A stretch of DNA of 64,000 bases from Budorcas taxicolor (taxonomy: Eukaryota > Chordata > Mammalia > Artiodactyla > Bovidae), in the NCBI RefSeq assembly GCF_023091745.1, contig NC_068926.1, positions 50,864,001-50,928,000 on the forward strand. The letters are read 5' to 3'. Shown here piece after piece: positions 10,440 to 21,441 of the stretch. Below the pieces are notes generated by a model. That model searched no databases. It saw only the letters and a program-made list of their open reading frames with translations, and was not told the DNA's origin. The position numbers and the translations under genes are program-made. Position 1 is the stretch's first letter, and the number at the start of each line of letters is the position of its first letter.

Positions 10440-10925
10440 ATGAAAAATCAGGGAAGGGTAGAAAACATGGGAGGAGTGTTTTTATTTGAAAAAGGTTGTC
10501 AGGGAAGGTCCCATTAAAAAGGTTATTATATCAATAACTTGAGGTAGGAGTGAGCTACTTAGTAACCTGGAGGAAAGTTTCGGGGCAGAAGGAACAGCAG
10601 GTGCTAAGGTCCTGAGGCAGGAGAGTGTTGGATGTGGTTAGTGAGCTAACTGAGAGGCCAGTGTCTTTTCATTTGAGACCTAGAGTAGAAGACGAGGTCA
10701 ATGAAGGAAGAGGGGGAAGCTCAGGTGGGTTCCTGGAGACCAGTGAAGATTTTGGCTTTTACCTTGGGTATCACAAGACCACTGCAAGGTTGTGAGCTGA
10801 AGGACATACTCTGACTATAACTGTCATAGGGGCCACTCTGGCTGCAGCATTGAGAACAGTCTTCAGGAAGCAAGGGTATAAGCAGGAGGACTGATTAAAG
10901 TGATGTTTCAAGAGATGATGATTGT
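10440..10925 (+). repeat. Ancient mammalian-wide repeat (family not named)
   Basis: Phrases such as 'gcagaaggaacagcaggtgctaaggtcctgaggcag' and 'gtgagctgaaggacatactctgac' match a common old repeat. Related copies lie at 17650-17960 and 55885-56190. Confidence 0.65.
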
Positions 10926-10959
10926 TATGGAGATGGAGAGGAAACTGCCATAGGATCTT

Positions 10960-11178
10960 TTTTTTTTTTTGACTACCCTGAGCCTTCGTTGCTGCCCGTG
11001 GGCTCTCTCTAGCAAGCGATCTTCTCATTTCAGTGGTTTCTCTTGTGGAGCACAGGCTCCAGGGCGTGTGGGCTTCAGCAGTTGTGGTGCACAGGCCTCG
11101 TTGCCCAGCAATGGGATCCTGCCCTCCCACCACCACCTGCTTTGGAACTCATATCCCCTGGACTACCAGGGAAACCTG
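10960..11178 (-). mobile_element. CHR-type tRNA SINE, long form
   Basis: The minus-strand element has its A-rich tail at 10960-10970 and its head 'ggactaccagggaaacc' at the right. The interior includes 'gcagttgtggtgcacagg' and 'tggagcacaggctccagggc', typical of the long CHR form. Confidence 0.85.
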
Positions 11179-11524
11179 CGATGGGAATTATTTTGAAGTT
11201 TCACTTGCTGTACTCTTACTGTACCTTGGCACTGTTCTGGGGACCTTCCCATATTCCTCATTATTTATTCTGACAGCAACCCAGTCAGCTTCTCCCAAGT
11301 AACAGTTTTTTGCAGTGCCGGCATTTTAGGAAGCAACCCCCTCCCTCCACCGCTTAATCTTAAATAGCTCCCATCTCCCAGTCACAACAAATAAACAGAG
11401 GTGCTAGCTTAGAACAGAGTGCTTACTATGTTAACACAAATTCCAGACTTTCCCCTTCCCCTGACCTCCAAGTTCTGGGGCCAATTCTAGCTCTGTCCAC
11501 AAGTCACCTCCTTTGTGAAAGCGG

Positions 11525-11740
11525 CTGCATCCGTGCTAAGTCACTTGAGTCATGTCCAACTCTTTGTGACCCTATACACTGTAGCCCATCAGCCACCTCT
11601 GTCCGTGGGATTTCCCAGGAGAGAATACTAGAGTGGGTTGCCATTCTCCTTTCCAGGGGATCTTCCCAACCCAGGGATCGAACCCAGGTCTCCCATATTT
11701 CAGGTAGATTCTTTACTGTCTGAGCCACCAGGGAAGCCCA
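11525..11740 (-). mobile_element. Bov-tA SINE
   Basis: The BovA part (left) and the tRNA part (right, 'gagccaccagggaagccc') read in reverse complement. It is moderately diverged. Confidence 0.9.
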
Positions 11741-12011
11741 GAGAAGGGGGGGGAGTCCATCTTAACGCAGAAGGCTCATCTTGGAGGGACTCTTGTTTAT
11801 ATGTTTATTGCTTTAACACTGGACTGCAGATCCCACGGGACCAAACTCCCTGAATAACTGGTCTCCACAGGGTCCCCAGAGCCTGAGCCATAGTAGGAGC
11901 TTAAGAAATGTTCATTCATTCATTCAGAAATGTCCAGCAAGTAACTGGTGTTGGCTAGCAAGGGTGGGGGTTGGGGGTCACTGTGTAAAGCATAGACCTA
12001 GCCCTTATGGG

Positions 12012-12144
12012 CGGAGAAGGCAATGGCAACCCACTCCCGTACTCTTGCCTGGAGAATCCCATGGACAGAGGAGCCTGGTGGGCTGCCATCTATGGGGACA
12101 CACAGAGTCCGACACGACTGACGTGACTTAACAGCAACAGCAGC
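12012..12144 (+). mobile_element. BovA monomer SINE
   Basis: A single BovA unit with an (AGC)n-like tail lacks the tRNA head. It is flanked by the 12-bp duplication AGCCCTTATGGG (12000-12011 and 12145-12156). The same 12 bases, with two changes, recur after the neighbouring Bov-tA. Confidence 0.92.
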
Positions 12145-12156
12145 AGCCCTTATGGG

Positions 12157-12378
12157 GATTTCCCAGATGGCGCTAGTGGTAAAGAACCTGCCTGCCAATG
12201 AAGGAGATATAAGAGATGCAGGTTCAATCCCTGGGTTGGGAAGATCCCATAGAATAGGAGATGGCTACCCGCTACAGTATTCTTGCCTGGAGAATCCCAT
12301 GGACAGAGGAGCCTGGTGGGCTACAGTCCATAGGATCACAGTGAGTCAGACAAGACTGAAGCTATCTAGCATGCACAC
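12157..12378 (+). mobile_element. Bov-tA SINE
   Basis: The head 'gatttcccagatggcgctagtgg' follows the duplication at 12145-12156; a near copy, AGCCCTCTTGGG, lies at 12379-12390. The BovA part is intact. Confidence 0.9.
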
Positions 12379-12423
12379 AGCCCTCTTGGGGAGTGGAATT
12401 CCAGATCTTTACACATAGGTTGA

Positions 12424-13140
12424 AGTGAAAAGCAAAGGAGAAAAGGAAAGATAGAGGCATCTGAATGTAGAGTTCCAAAGAATAGCAAGGAGAGATAAGA
12501 AAGCCTTCTTCAGCAATCAATGCAAAGAAATAGAGGAAAACAACAGAATGGGAAAGACTAGAGATCTCTTCAAGAAAATTAGAGATACCAAGGGAACATT
12601 TCATGTAAACATGGGCTCAATAAAGGACAGAAATGGTACAGACCTAACAGAGGCAGAAGACATTAAGAAGAGGTGGCAAGAATACAAAGAAGAACTGTAC
12701 AAAAAAGACCTTCATGACCAAGATAATCACGATGGTGTGATCACTCACCTAGAGCCAGACATCCTGGAATGTGAAGTCAAGTGGGCCTTAGAAAGCATCA
12801 CTACAAACAAAGCTAGTGGAGGTGATGGAATTCCAGTTGAGCTATTTCAAATCCTGAAAGATGATGCTCTGAAAGTGTGACACTCAATATGCCAGCAAAG
12901 TTGGAAAACTCAGCAGTGGCCACAGGACTGGAAAAGGTCAGTTTTCATTCCAATCCCAAAGAAAGGCAATGCCAAAGAATGCTCAAACTACTGCACAATT
13001 GCACTCATCTCACACACTAGTAAAGTAATGCTCAAAATTCTCCAAGCTAGGCTTCAGCAATACGTGAACCGTGAACTTCCAGATGTTCAAGCTGGTTTTA
13101 GAAAACACAGAGGAACCAGAGATCAAACTGCCAACATCCG
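12424..13140 (+). mobile_element. BovB LINE, left part of a split copy
   Basis: This is the segment between the endonuclease and the reverse transcriptase, plus the first RT blocks (for example NKASGGDGIP and PKKGNAKECSNYCTIAL), broken by a stop near 12878. The whole insertion, including later nested pieces, is bracketed by the 13-bp duplication ACACATAGGTTGA at 12411-12423 and 15628-15640. Confidence 0.93.
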
Positions 13141-13422
13141 ATCAGTTCAGTTCAGTTCAGTCACTCAGTCGTGTCCGACTGTTTGACCCTATGAATCGCA
13201 GCACGCCAGGCCTCCCTGTCCATCACTAACTCCCGGAGTTCACTCAGACTCGCATCAATCTAGTCAGTGATGCCATCCAGCCATCTCATCCTCGGTTATC
13301 CCCTTCTTCTCCTGCCCCCAATCCCTCCCAGCATCAAAGTCTTTTGCAATGAGTCAACTCTTCGCATGAGGTGGGCAAAGTACTGGAGTTTCAGCTTTAG
13401 CATCAGTTCTTCCAAAGAAATC
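13141..13422 (-). mobile_element. BovB LINE 3' end, nested and inverted
   Basis: The terminus 'cagttcagttcagttcag' at the left marks the minus-strand 3' end. It breaks off at 'tccaaagaaatc' into an LTR-like segment. Confidence 0.9.
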
Positions 13423-13668
13423 TGCCGGGCGCCAGCGTGAGGAACTCCACCCATGGCAAACGTCATGAGGAAGGAGGCTTGGCATACGCAAACGCGTGAT
13501 CAAGCCTCAGGAAACTCCCTGTTCCCGAGCATCTACCCCAAAACCAGAGTCTGTTTTATGCTCTCACCTACACCTCTGACTTTACGGGGGGCTCTCCCCC
13601 ATAACCGTTTCTCTTGGAGAAGGAGTAAACGTGCAGCTCCAAGGCAATAAAAATTCCTGGGCGTGACA
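13423..13668 (+). mobile_element. ERV LTR-like segment (solo)
   Basis: This 246-bp segment begins TGCCGGGCGCC, ends GTGACA and holds a polyadenylation signal (aataaa, near 13646), resembling short bovine ERV LTRs. No coding sequence is attached. The flanking bases do not repeat, so there is no matching target-site duplication, and the BovB sequence on the two sides is out of register. It is an old copy with no intact viral gene. Confidence 0.7.
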
Positions 13669-14681
13669 AGAGTTCACTCAGACCCACGTCCATCGAGTCA
13701 GTGATGCCATCCAGCCATCTCATCCTCGGTCGTGCCCTTCTCCTCCTGCTCCCAATCCCTCCCAGCATCAGGGTCTTTTCAAATGAGTCAGCTCTTCGCA
13801 TGAGGTGGCCAAAGTACTGGAGTTTCAGCTTTAGCATCAGTCCTTCCAAAGAACACCCAGGGCTGATCTCCTTTAGAATGGACTGGTTGGATCTCCTTGC
13901 AGTCCAAGGGACTCTCAAGAGTCTTCTCCAACACCACAGTTCAAAAGCATCAATTCTTCAGTGCTCAGCTTTCTTCACAGTCCAACTCTCACATCCATAC
14001 ATGACTACTGGAAAAACCATAGCCTTGACTAGATGGAACTTAGTCAGCAAAGTAATGTCTCTGCTTTTGAATATGCTACCTAGGTTGGTCATAACTTTTC
14101 TTCCAAGGATTAAGCATCTTTTAATTTTATGGCAGCAATCACCATCTGCAGTGATTCCGGAGCCCCCAAAAATAAAGTCTGACACTGTTTCCATTATTTC
14201 CATCTATTTCCCATGGAGTGACGGGACCGGATGCCATGATCTTCATTTTCTGAATGTTGAGCTTTAAGCCAACTTTTTCACTCTTTTCTTTCACTTTCAT
14301 CAAGAGGCTTTTGAGTTCCTTTTCACTTTCTGCCATAAGGGTGGTGTCATCTGCATATCTGAGGTGATTGATATTTCTCCCAGCAATCTTGATTCCAGCT
14401 TGTGTTTCTTCCAGTCCAGCGTTTCTCATGATGTATTCTGCATATAAGTTAAATAAGCAGGGTGACAATATACAGCCTTGATGTACTCCTTTTCCTATTT
14501 GGAACCAGTCTGTTGTTCCATGTCCAGTTCTAACTGTTGCTTCCTGACCTGCATACAGATTTCTCAAGAGGCAGATCAGGTGGTCTGGTATTCCCATCTC
14601 TTTCAGAATTTTCCACAGTTTGTTGTGATCCACACAGTCAAAGGCTTTGGCATAGTCAATAAAGCAGAAATAGATGTTTTT
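13669..14681 (-). mobile_element. BovB LINE, nested and inverted copy
   Basis: The minus strand covers BovB from the start of the RT domain (FIDYAKAFDCVDHNK) to just short of the 3' end, including the conserved YADD box. It overlaps in element coordinates with the 13141-13422 piece by about 200 bp. Its 5' edge abuts a plus-strand BovB at 14682. Confidence 0.92.
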
Positions 14682-15627
14682 CATGGAACAACAGACTGGT
14701 TCCAAATAGGAAAAGGAGTATGTCAAATCTGTATACTGTCACCCTGCTTATTTAACTTATATGCAGAATACATCATGAGAAATGCTGGGCTGGATGAAGC
14801 ACAAGCTGGAATCAAGATTGCCAGGAGAAATATCAATAACCTCAGATATGCAGATGACATCACCCTTATGGCAGAAAGTGAAGAGGAGCTAAAAAGCCTC
14901 TTGATGAAAGTGAAAGAGGAGAGTGAAAAAGTTGGCTTAAAGCTCAACATTCAGAAAATGAAGATCATGGCATCCGGTCCCATCACTTCATGGGAAATAG
15001 ATGGGGAAACAGTGGAAACAGTGTCAGACTTTATTTTGGGGGGCTCCAGAATCACTGCAGGTGGTGACTATAGCCATGAAATTAAAAGACACTTATTCCT
15101 TGGAAGAAAAGTTATGACCAACCTAGACAGCATATTCAAAAGCAGAGACATTACTTTGCCAACAAAGGTCTGTCTAGTCAAGGCTATGGTTTTTCCAGTA
15201 GTCATGTATGTATGCGAGAGTTGGACTGTGAAGAAAGCTGAGCGCCGAAGAATTGATGCTTTTGAATTGTGGTGTTGGAGAAGACTCTTGAGAGTCCCTT
15301 GGACTTCAAGGAGATCCAACCAGTCCATTCTGAAGGAGATCAACCCTGAGATTTCTTTGGAAGGACTGATGCTAAAGCTGAAACTCCAGTACTTTGGCCA
15401 CCTCATGCAAAGAGTTGACTCATTGGAAAAGACTCTGATGCTGGGAGGGATTGGGGGCAGGAGGAAAAGGGGACAACAGAGGATGAGATGGCTGGATGGC
15501 ATCACCGACTCGATGGACATGGGTTTGGATGAACTCCGGGAGTTGGTGATGGACAGGGAGGCCTGGTGTGCTGCAGTTCATGGGTTTGCAAACAGTTGGA
15601 CACGACTGAGCAACTAAACTGAACTGA
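14682..15627 (+). mobile_element. BovB LINE, right part of the split copy
   Basis: Sequence resumes at CATGGAACAAC and runs to the ACTGAACTGA end. It encodes YADD, LNIQKMKIMASGP and the C-terminal WTVKKAERRRIDAFELW block in one open frame (14478-15617, 379 codons including an unrelated front). About 190 bp of BovB is missing between this and 13140. Confidence 0.92.
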
Positions 15628-15924
15628 ACACATAGGTTGACCATTTTTCAGGAACCCAGAGTGGGGGCTGGATTGATAAACCTGACAGTTACTTGATTCA
15701 TTCTTATTTCTTTCAGCTCAGAGCCACGCCCACACCCACCCCATAGAGGCCTAGGACCTGTAGGGGAAGCCAAGGAAGAAGTAAGCTATAGTCAAAATAA
15801 CTGGCTATTTGTCCTCACCCTTTGACTGTCTCCAGACACACCTTGGTTGTGCCTTTTCAGGCCCCTCATTGCTGCCTCATACTCTTCTTTTTTGAATTTT
15901 AAAAATTTATTTATTTATATTTTT

Positions 15925-16037
15925 ATTTTTTGGCCACACCTTGTGGTATGTGGGATTAGTTCACCTACCAGGGATCGACCCTGCTCCCCTGCATTGGAAG
16001 CACAGGGTCTTAACCACTGAACTGCCAGGGAAGCTTC
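15925..16037 (-). mobile_element. CHR-type tRNA SINE
   Basis: 'tttttggccacaccttgtgg' is the tail side, and 'actgaactgccagggaagc' is the head. An AT-rich tract precedes it. Confidence 0.88.
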
Positions 16038-16134
16038 TAACAAGCTTAGAAGGGAGTGAGGGAAATGAAGAGATTCAAGAAAGTTCCTCCCATCTAAAAT
16101 GAGAACAGCGAGGAGAGGGATAAATTAGGCATTT

Positions 16135-16350
16135 GGGATTACCGTATATACACTATTGTATAGAAAATAGAAAATCAACAAGGACCTAATGTAGAGCCCA
16201 GGGAACTCTGCTCAATATTTGATAACAACCTATATGGGAAAAGAATCTGAAAAAGAAGGAATATGTGTATATGTATAACTGAACCACTAGCTGAATCACA
16301 ACATCGTAAATCAGCTATACTTCAATGTAAAATAAAAATTAAGTTAAAAA
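16135..16350 (+). mobile_element. L1 3' end fragment
   Basis: It has the ruminant L1 3' phrases 'agcccagggaactctgctcaat', 'aacctatatgggaaaagaatctg' and 'aatcagctatacttcaatgtaaaat', ending in an A-rich stretch. Confidence 0.85.
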
Positions 16351-16474
16351 ATAAATAAAATGGGAACAGAGCTGGAAGGACTTTCCTTTACTAAAAATCT
16401 TAAACTTGCTGTGGGTAACCCCTCTTAGGTCTCTGAAATTCCCATCTTCCCCATCTTACCAGATGCTTTCTTTT

Positions 16475-16755
16475 TTCTTTTTTGGCTGCACTGGCTCATG
16501 GTTGCTATGTGCGGACTTTCTCTAGTTCGGGTGAGCAGGGCCTACTCTCTAGTTGTGGTGCGAGGACATCTCATTGTGGTGGCTTCTCTTGTTGCAGAAC
16601 ACAGACTCTAGGTCTCAGGCTCAGTAGTTGTGGCACGTGGGTATAGCTGCCCAGTGGCATGTAGAATCTTAGTTTTCTGGGCCAGGAATCCAATCCGTGT
16701 CCTCTGCATTGGCAGGTGGGTTCTTAACCACACTGGACCACTAGGGAAGTCCCAT
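16475..16755 (-). mobile_element. CHR-type tRNA SINE, long form
   Basis: Tail side 'tttttggctgcactggctc'; head 'ggaccactagggaagtccc'; the middle has 'ctctagttgtggtgcgagg'. It is complete at both ends. Confidence 0.9.
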
Positions 16756-17328
16756 CAGTTGCTTATGTTTGATTTAAGGATTCAGATGGATACTATTTAT
16801 ACACCACACTCCTGACCTGTGCTTCTCCAGGCTATTCTAGCTGCTTCCAAAAACAAACAACAAAAAAAAGTGAAAGAATATAGACATTTGCCAGACGAAA
16901 TGCACTTGTCTTATTATCAGAGGGCTGACCTTCCATCACTGCTTTGGAATTTCCCCTATGTTTCCCCTTAAGTTCACCTATGTTCATTTTTATTTTTCCC
17001 ACTGTGGAATGTGTTCACGTAGATTTTCCATGTTTCAAAGTTCTCACTATTAAATGCTTGACCTTTAACCAATAGAATAAGTTATGTTGAGTCCTCTGGA
17101 ATATGTTGAAAGCAGTTTCATGTGAAAGGCATGAGTATTTGCAAAAAAACTCCAGTGATCTGGAAGAGAAGTAGCATCCACACTTGACATAGGAGCCAAG
17201 ATTATCAGAGGAAAGCGCATATGTTTTTGAAACATGAATTTCATGTTTCTCTTATCACTTTCACTTTTCACTCTGAAAGGTTTCTGTTCATTTCGGTAGT
17301 TGCATCACCCATGTGCAATAGTCTAGAC

Positions 17329-17508
17329 AAGGGGACCCCAACCTTTTTGGCACCAGAGACCGATTTCATGGAAGACCATTTTTCCATGGATGGTGAAATG
17401 TTGGGGGAGTGGCTACAGGATAATTCAAGCGCATTGCATATATTATGTACTTTATTTCTATTATTACAGAAGTTCTACCTCAGATCACCAGAAGTTGGGG
17501 ACCCCCTA
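17329..17508. mobile_element. Non-autonomous hAT-type DNA transposon
   Basis: The 180-bp element has terminal inverted repeats (aaggggaccccaac / revcomp tagggggtccccaac) and the 8-bp duplication GTCTAGAC at 17321-17328 and 17509-17516. That fits the nTCTAGAn preference known for hAT elements. The interior ('ttttggcaccagagacc') matches a common mammalian family whose name I do not recall. It has no coding capacity. Confidence 0.85.
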
Positions 17509-17649
17509 GTCTAGACCATATGAAGCCATCAGCAATAACTAAGGAAAGTCAGATCCCCAAGTCAGGACCCCCTCTGTCACAGCTCTTGTGTCTCAGGATT
17601 CCACAAGGACAAAGAGGACGAGAACTGAAGATTCTTCACCTGATGATGT

Positions 17650-17960
17650 TCGTGAAGAACCTCCCAGACAGAGGGCATAACAAGTGCAAAGGCCCTGAGG
17701 CATGCTTGGCACACTCAAAAGGTAGTGACCATATAGGGCTTTGGGAGGCTCTAGGGTAAGGACTTTAGATTTTACTCAAAGTGCAATCAGAAGCCACTTG
17801 GAAAGTGCTGAGTAGGATAGGGATCTACATTTCCAAAGGATTATTCTAGCTGTTCTGTGGTCACAGAGTGAATAGGGTTGGGTTTGGGAGGGCAGGATGG
17901 GGTGCAAGCAGAGAAACCTGTTAGGCGGATATTGGTGGGAACATGGAGCTGCTGGCAAAA
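17650..17960 (+). repeat. Ancient mammalian-wide repeat (second copy)
   Basis: 'cataacaagtgcaaaggccctgaggcatg', 'taaggactttagattttactcaaagtgcaatcagaagcc' and 'aaccTGTTAGGCGGATATTG'-like text match the same family as 10440-10925. Confidence 0.68.
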
Positions 17961-18098
17961 GGGGAGACTGTATGTACATATCATGGATAGGAACACAGCA
18001 GACAAGATTACAGCATCTTTTGACATCTCCTCCATGGATTCCACTGGATGACTATCTCGTCATTTACTTATCTCTATTCATATATATGTGTGTATGTG

Positions 18099-18330
18099 CT
18101 GCATGCCTGATAACTCACTTCAGTCGTGTCCAACTCTGTGTGACCCCATGGACTGTAGCCTACCAGGTTCCTCTGTCCATGGGATTCTCCAGGCAAGAAT
18201 ACTGGAGGGGGTTGCCATGTCCTCCTCCAGGGGATTTTCCTGACCCAGGGACTGAACCCACAACCTGGATCTCTTATGTGTCCTACATTGGCAGTTGGTG
18301 CCATTACCGCTAGTGCCACTTGGGAAGCCC
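18099..18330 (-). mobile_element. Bov-tA SINE
   Basis: A complete reverse-complement Bov-tA with head 'gccacttgggaagccc'; the B-box region carries a few changes. Confidence 0.9.
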
Positions 18331-18379
18331 ATATGTGTGTGTGTGTGTATATATATATATATACATATATATATACATA
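18331..18379. repeat. (TG)n/(TA)n microsatellite
   Basis: An alternating TG then TA tract lies between two Bov-tA pieces on the same strand. Confidence 0.9.
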
Positions 18380-18491
18380 TGGAGTGGGATGCCTTTCCCT
18401 TCTCCAGGGGATCTTCCCGACCCAGGGATTAAACCCACGTCTCCTGCATGGCAGGCAGATTCTTTACCATCTGAGCCACCAGGGAAGTCCC
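18380..18491 (-). mobile_element. Bov-tA SINE, 5' half
   Basis: Only the tRNA portion and the start of BovA are present, ending with head 'gagccaccagggaagtccc'. Confidence 0.88.
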
Positions 18492-18573
18492 ATAGGTCTA
18501 TATACTTCTATATAAATATCGGCATCTGTAGATATACATCTCTCAAAGTCTATACATCTCTACATGTCTATAT

Positions 18574-19910
18574 TCTTAAAGAGATGGGAATACCAGACCA
18601 CCTAACCTGCCAGTTGAGAAATCTGTATCCTGGTCAGGAAGCGACAATTAGAACTGGACAAAGAACAGACTGGTTCCAAATAGGGAAAGGATTACAGCAA
18701 GGCTGTATATCGTCACCCTGTTAATTTAACTTCTACCAGTCCATTCTAAAGGAGATCAGCCCTGGGTGTATTTTGGAAGGAATGATGCTAAAGCTGAAAC
18801 TCCAGTACTTTGGCCACCTCATGCAAAGAGTTGACTCATTGGAAAAGACTCTGATGCTGGGAGGGATTGGGGGCAGGAGGAGAAGGGGACGACAGAGGAT
18901 GAGATGGCTAGATGGCATCACTGACTCGATGGACGTGAGTCTGAGTGAACTCTGGGAGTTGGTGACGGACAGGGAGGCCTGGCATGCTGCGATTCATGGG
19001 GTTGCAAAGAGTTGGACACAACTGAGCGACTGAACTGAACTGATGCGGAGTACATCATGAGAAATGCTGGGTTGGATGAAGCACAAGCTGGAATCAAGAT
19101 CGCCAGGAGAAATATCAATAACCTCAGATATGAAGATGATACCACCCTTATGGCAGAAAGAGAAGAAGAGCTAAATAGCCTCTTGATGAAAGTGAAAGAA
19201 GAGAGTGAAAAAGTCGGCTTAAAGCTCAACGTTCAGAAAACTAAGATCATGGCATCCAGTCCCATCATTTCATAGCAAAAAGATGGGGAAACAGTGGAAA
19301 CAGTGACATACTTTATTTTGGGGGGCTCCAAAATCACTGCAGATGGTGACTGCAGCCATGAAATTAAAAGACGCTTACTCCTTGGAAGAAAAGTTATGAC
19401 TAACCTAGACAGCATATTAAAAAGCAGAGACATTACTTTGCCAACAAAGTTCCGTCTAGTCAAATCTATGGTTTTTCCAGCAGTCATGTATGGATGTGAC
19501 AGTTGAACTATAAAGGAAGCTGAGCACCAAAGAATTGATGCTTTTGAACTGTGGTGTTGGAAAAGACTCTTGAGAATCCCTTGGACAGCAAGGAGATCAA
19601 ACCAGTCCATCCTAAAGGAAATCAGTCCTGAATATTCATTGGAAAGACTGATGCTGAAGCTGAAACTCCAGTACTTTGGCCACCTGATGCAAAGAACTGA
19701 CTCCTTTGAAAAGACCCTGATGCTGGGAAAGATTGAGGGCAGGAGGAGAAGGGGACAACAGAGGATGCGATGGTTGAACGGAATCACTGACTCAAAGGAC
19801 ATGAGTTTGAGTAAACTCTGGGAGTTGATGATGGACAGGGAGGTCTGCCGTGCTGCAGTCCATGGGGTCACAAAGAGTCGGACACAGCTGAGTGACTGAA
19901 CTGAACTGAA
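18574..19910 (+). mobile_element. BovB LINE copy with a BovB nested inside
   Basis: The outer copy is 18574-18736 plus 19042-19910, flanked by the 10-bp duplication ATGTCTATAT (18564-18573 and 19911-19920). It is 5'-truncated at the RT domain. The catalytic box has decayed to YEDD, and stops lie near 19273 and 19504. Confidence 0.93.
18737..19041 (+). mobile_element. BovB 3' end fragment nested in BovB
   Basis: This 305-bp 3' end (from 'ccagtccattctaaagg' to 'actgaactga') interrupts the outer copy between 'ttaacttcta' and 'tgcggagtac'. I see no target-site duplication around it. Confidence 0.9.
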
Positions 19911-19985
19911 ATGTCTATATATGCATAGAGCTATTTTGGAAGAACCAAGGGGATGTGTTGCTGCATTAGAATAGCAGTCCTTGGG

Positions 19986-20110
19986 AACTTCCCTGCAGGT
20001 CCAGTGGTTAAGAGTCTGTGCTTCCAATGCAAGGGGGTGCAGGTTCGATCCCTGGCTGGGGAACTAAGATCCCACATGCTGTGTGAAGTGGCCATAAAGA
20101 AATAAAAGAA
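19986..20110 (+). mobile_element. CHR-type tRNA SINE
   Basis: 'ggaacttccctgcaggtcc' to 'ccataaagaaataaaa', with B-box phrase 'ggttcgatccctgg'. Confidence 0.9.
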
Positions 20111-20757
20111 GATGGCCCATGCGTCTCATTAAGAGCTTTAATTCCAATTTTTAAAAAAAAATTAACGCAGTCCTTGGAGCCCAGAGAAGATGAAAACAAG
20201 CTGTCTAACAGGAAAACTGATTTTTCCCAAGTCCTAACCAAAGGCGTCATGAAATAAGACTCAAAGAAGAAGAAAGAAGACCTTCTGGCCTGAGAAGCTG
20301 GCACATTTCCATTCCCAGCGACGACTGCAAAGCAGGTCCTCCCAGGCTGGTCCAGAAAAGGGGTGAAGGCGTGATTTCAAATGGGGACTCAGCCAAGTTT
20401 GCTGAGTTTACCAGGCCAAGGGACTTCTTGTTCAGGCCTCCATGGCATGATTGCCTCAACCATCCCCTCCCACCCATGGGACTGTGGAAATCAGGTGAAT
20501 GGTACCCAGATGTGCCTTAAGTGATCGCCCGAAGTTCAACCCCTCCACCTCCTCTCCAGCACCCAGGGGAGAGGAGAGAAGATGTGGCCACAGTCCAAGA
20601 TCCTCACCAGGAAAAGGAGTCAGTAAATAGTGAGAAAGTCACCTGATGGGATCCACAGATGAGATGTTGAAAGACGCTGTAATCTTGTCTCCTGTGTTCC
20701 TCTTTTAATAGGGAGAATGTATTCAGTTATTGCTTGCAGTGTTAAAATGTATCATCT
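20111..20757. other. Single-copy intergenic sequence
   Basis: I recognise nothing here: no splice-flanked open frame, no CpG cluster, no repeat phrase. Confidence 0.5.
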
Positions 20758-20886
20758 TTGGAAATCCCTGGAAGTCTAGTGATTGAGACTCCACACTTCC
20801 AGTGCCGGGGGCATGGGTTTGATCCCTGGTCAGGGAACTAGGATTCCACATACTGCGTGGTGTGGCAAAAAAAAAAAAAAAAAAGA
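20758..20886 (+). mobile_element. CHR-type tRNA SINE
   Basis: Complete element with an A18 tail (about 20867-20884). Confidence 0.9.
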
Positions 20887-21441
20887 AACAAAGCCTCACC
20901 ATCTTTGTTTACCCATCCATGATCTGGCTCCCCTTGAGAATCTTCGCTCCACAAGGTCAGGGTCTTTGTCAGATTTGTTCAGTATCATAACCTGGCACCC
21001 TGAGGATGTGCCGTAAAGATACACAGACTAAATATATGAAGGATCATAGTGTATCTAAATGTCCATTCCAAATGTCCATCCATGTGCAGAACCCTCCACT
21101 TCAAGCCTTCTCTTTCCCACAGTCTAGAAAGGAAGATTTCCACTGACACAATTCAACATGGAATTCAGTCTTCCACAAACTGGTTTTGACCCACACAAAA
21201 GCCTAGAATGGGACGGGCCAGGAGCTAAGAGACTGTACAGGGCAATCACAGCATACCCCTGCCCCACACACACAGGAGTCAGGGGCTAGAATGAGATGAG
21301 GAACCTCAAGGCTAACGCTCAAGTTGCTCTGGCTGGATGTTCTTCAATAGACTGAATCATGAAGCATATTTTCTATATTCAAGGAAAAATCAGAAGACTA
21401 TATTCTTACTCACTGAAGCTAATTCAAGAAGATGAAGACTA
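20887..21441. other. Single-copy intergenic sequence
   Basis: Nothing recognised. Includes a short CA-rich patch near 21265. Confidence 0.5.

Noticed and set aside
14478..15617. 379-codon frame as a possible host gene
   Set aside because: Almost all of it is BovB RT; the front part is an accidental read-through of the inverted BovB copy.
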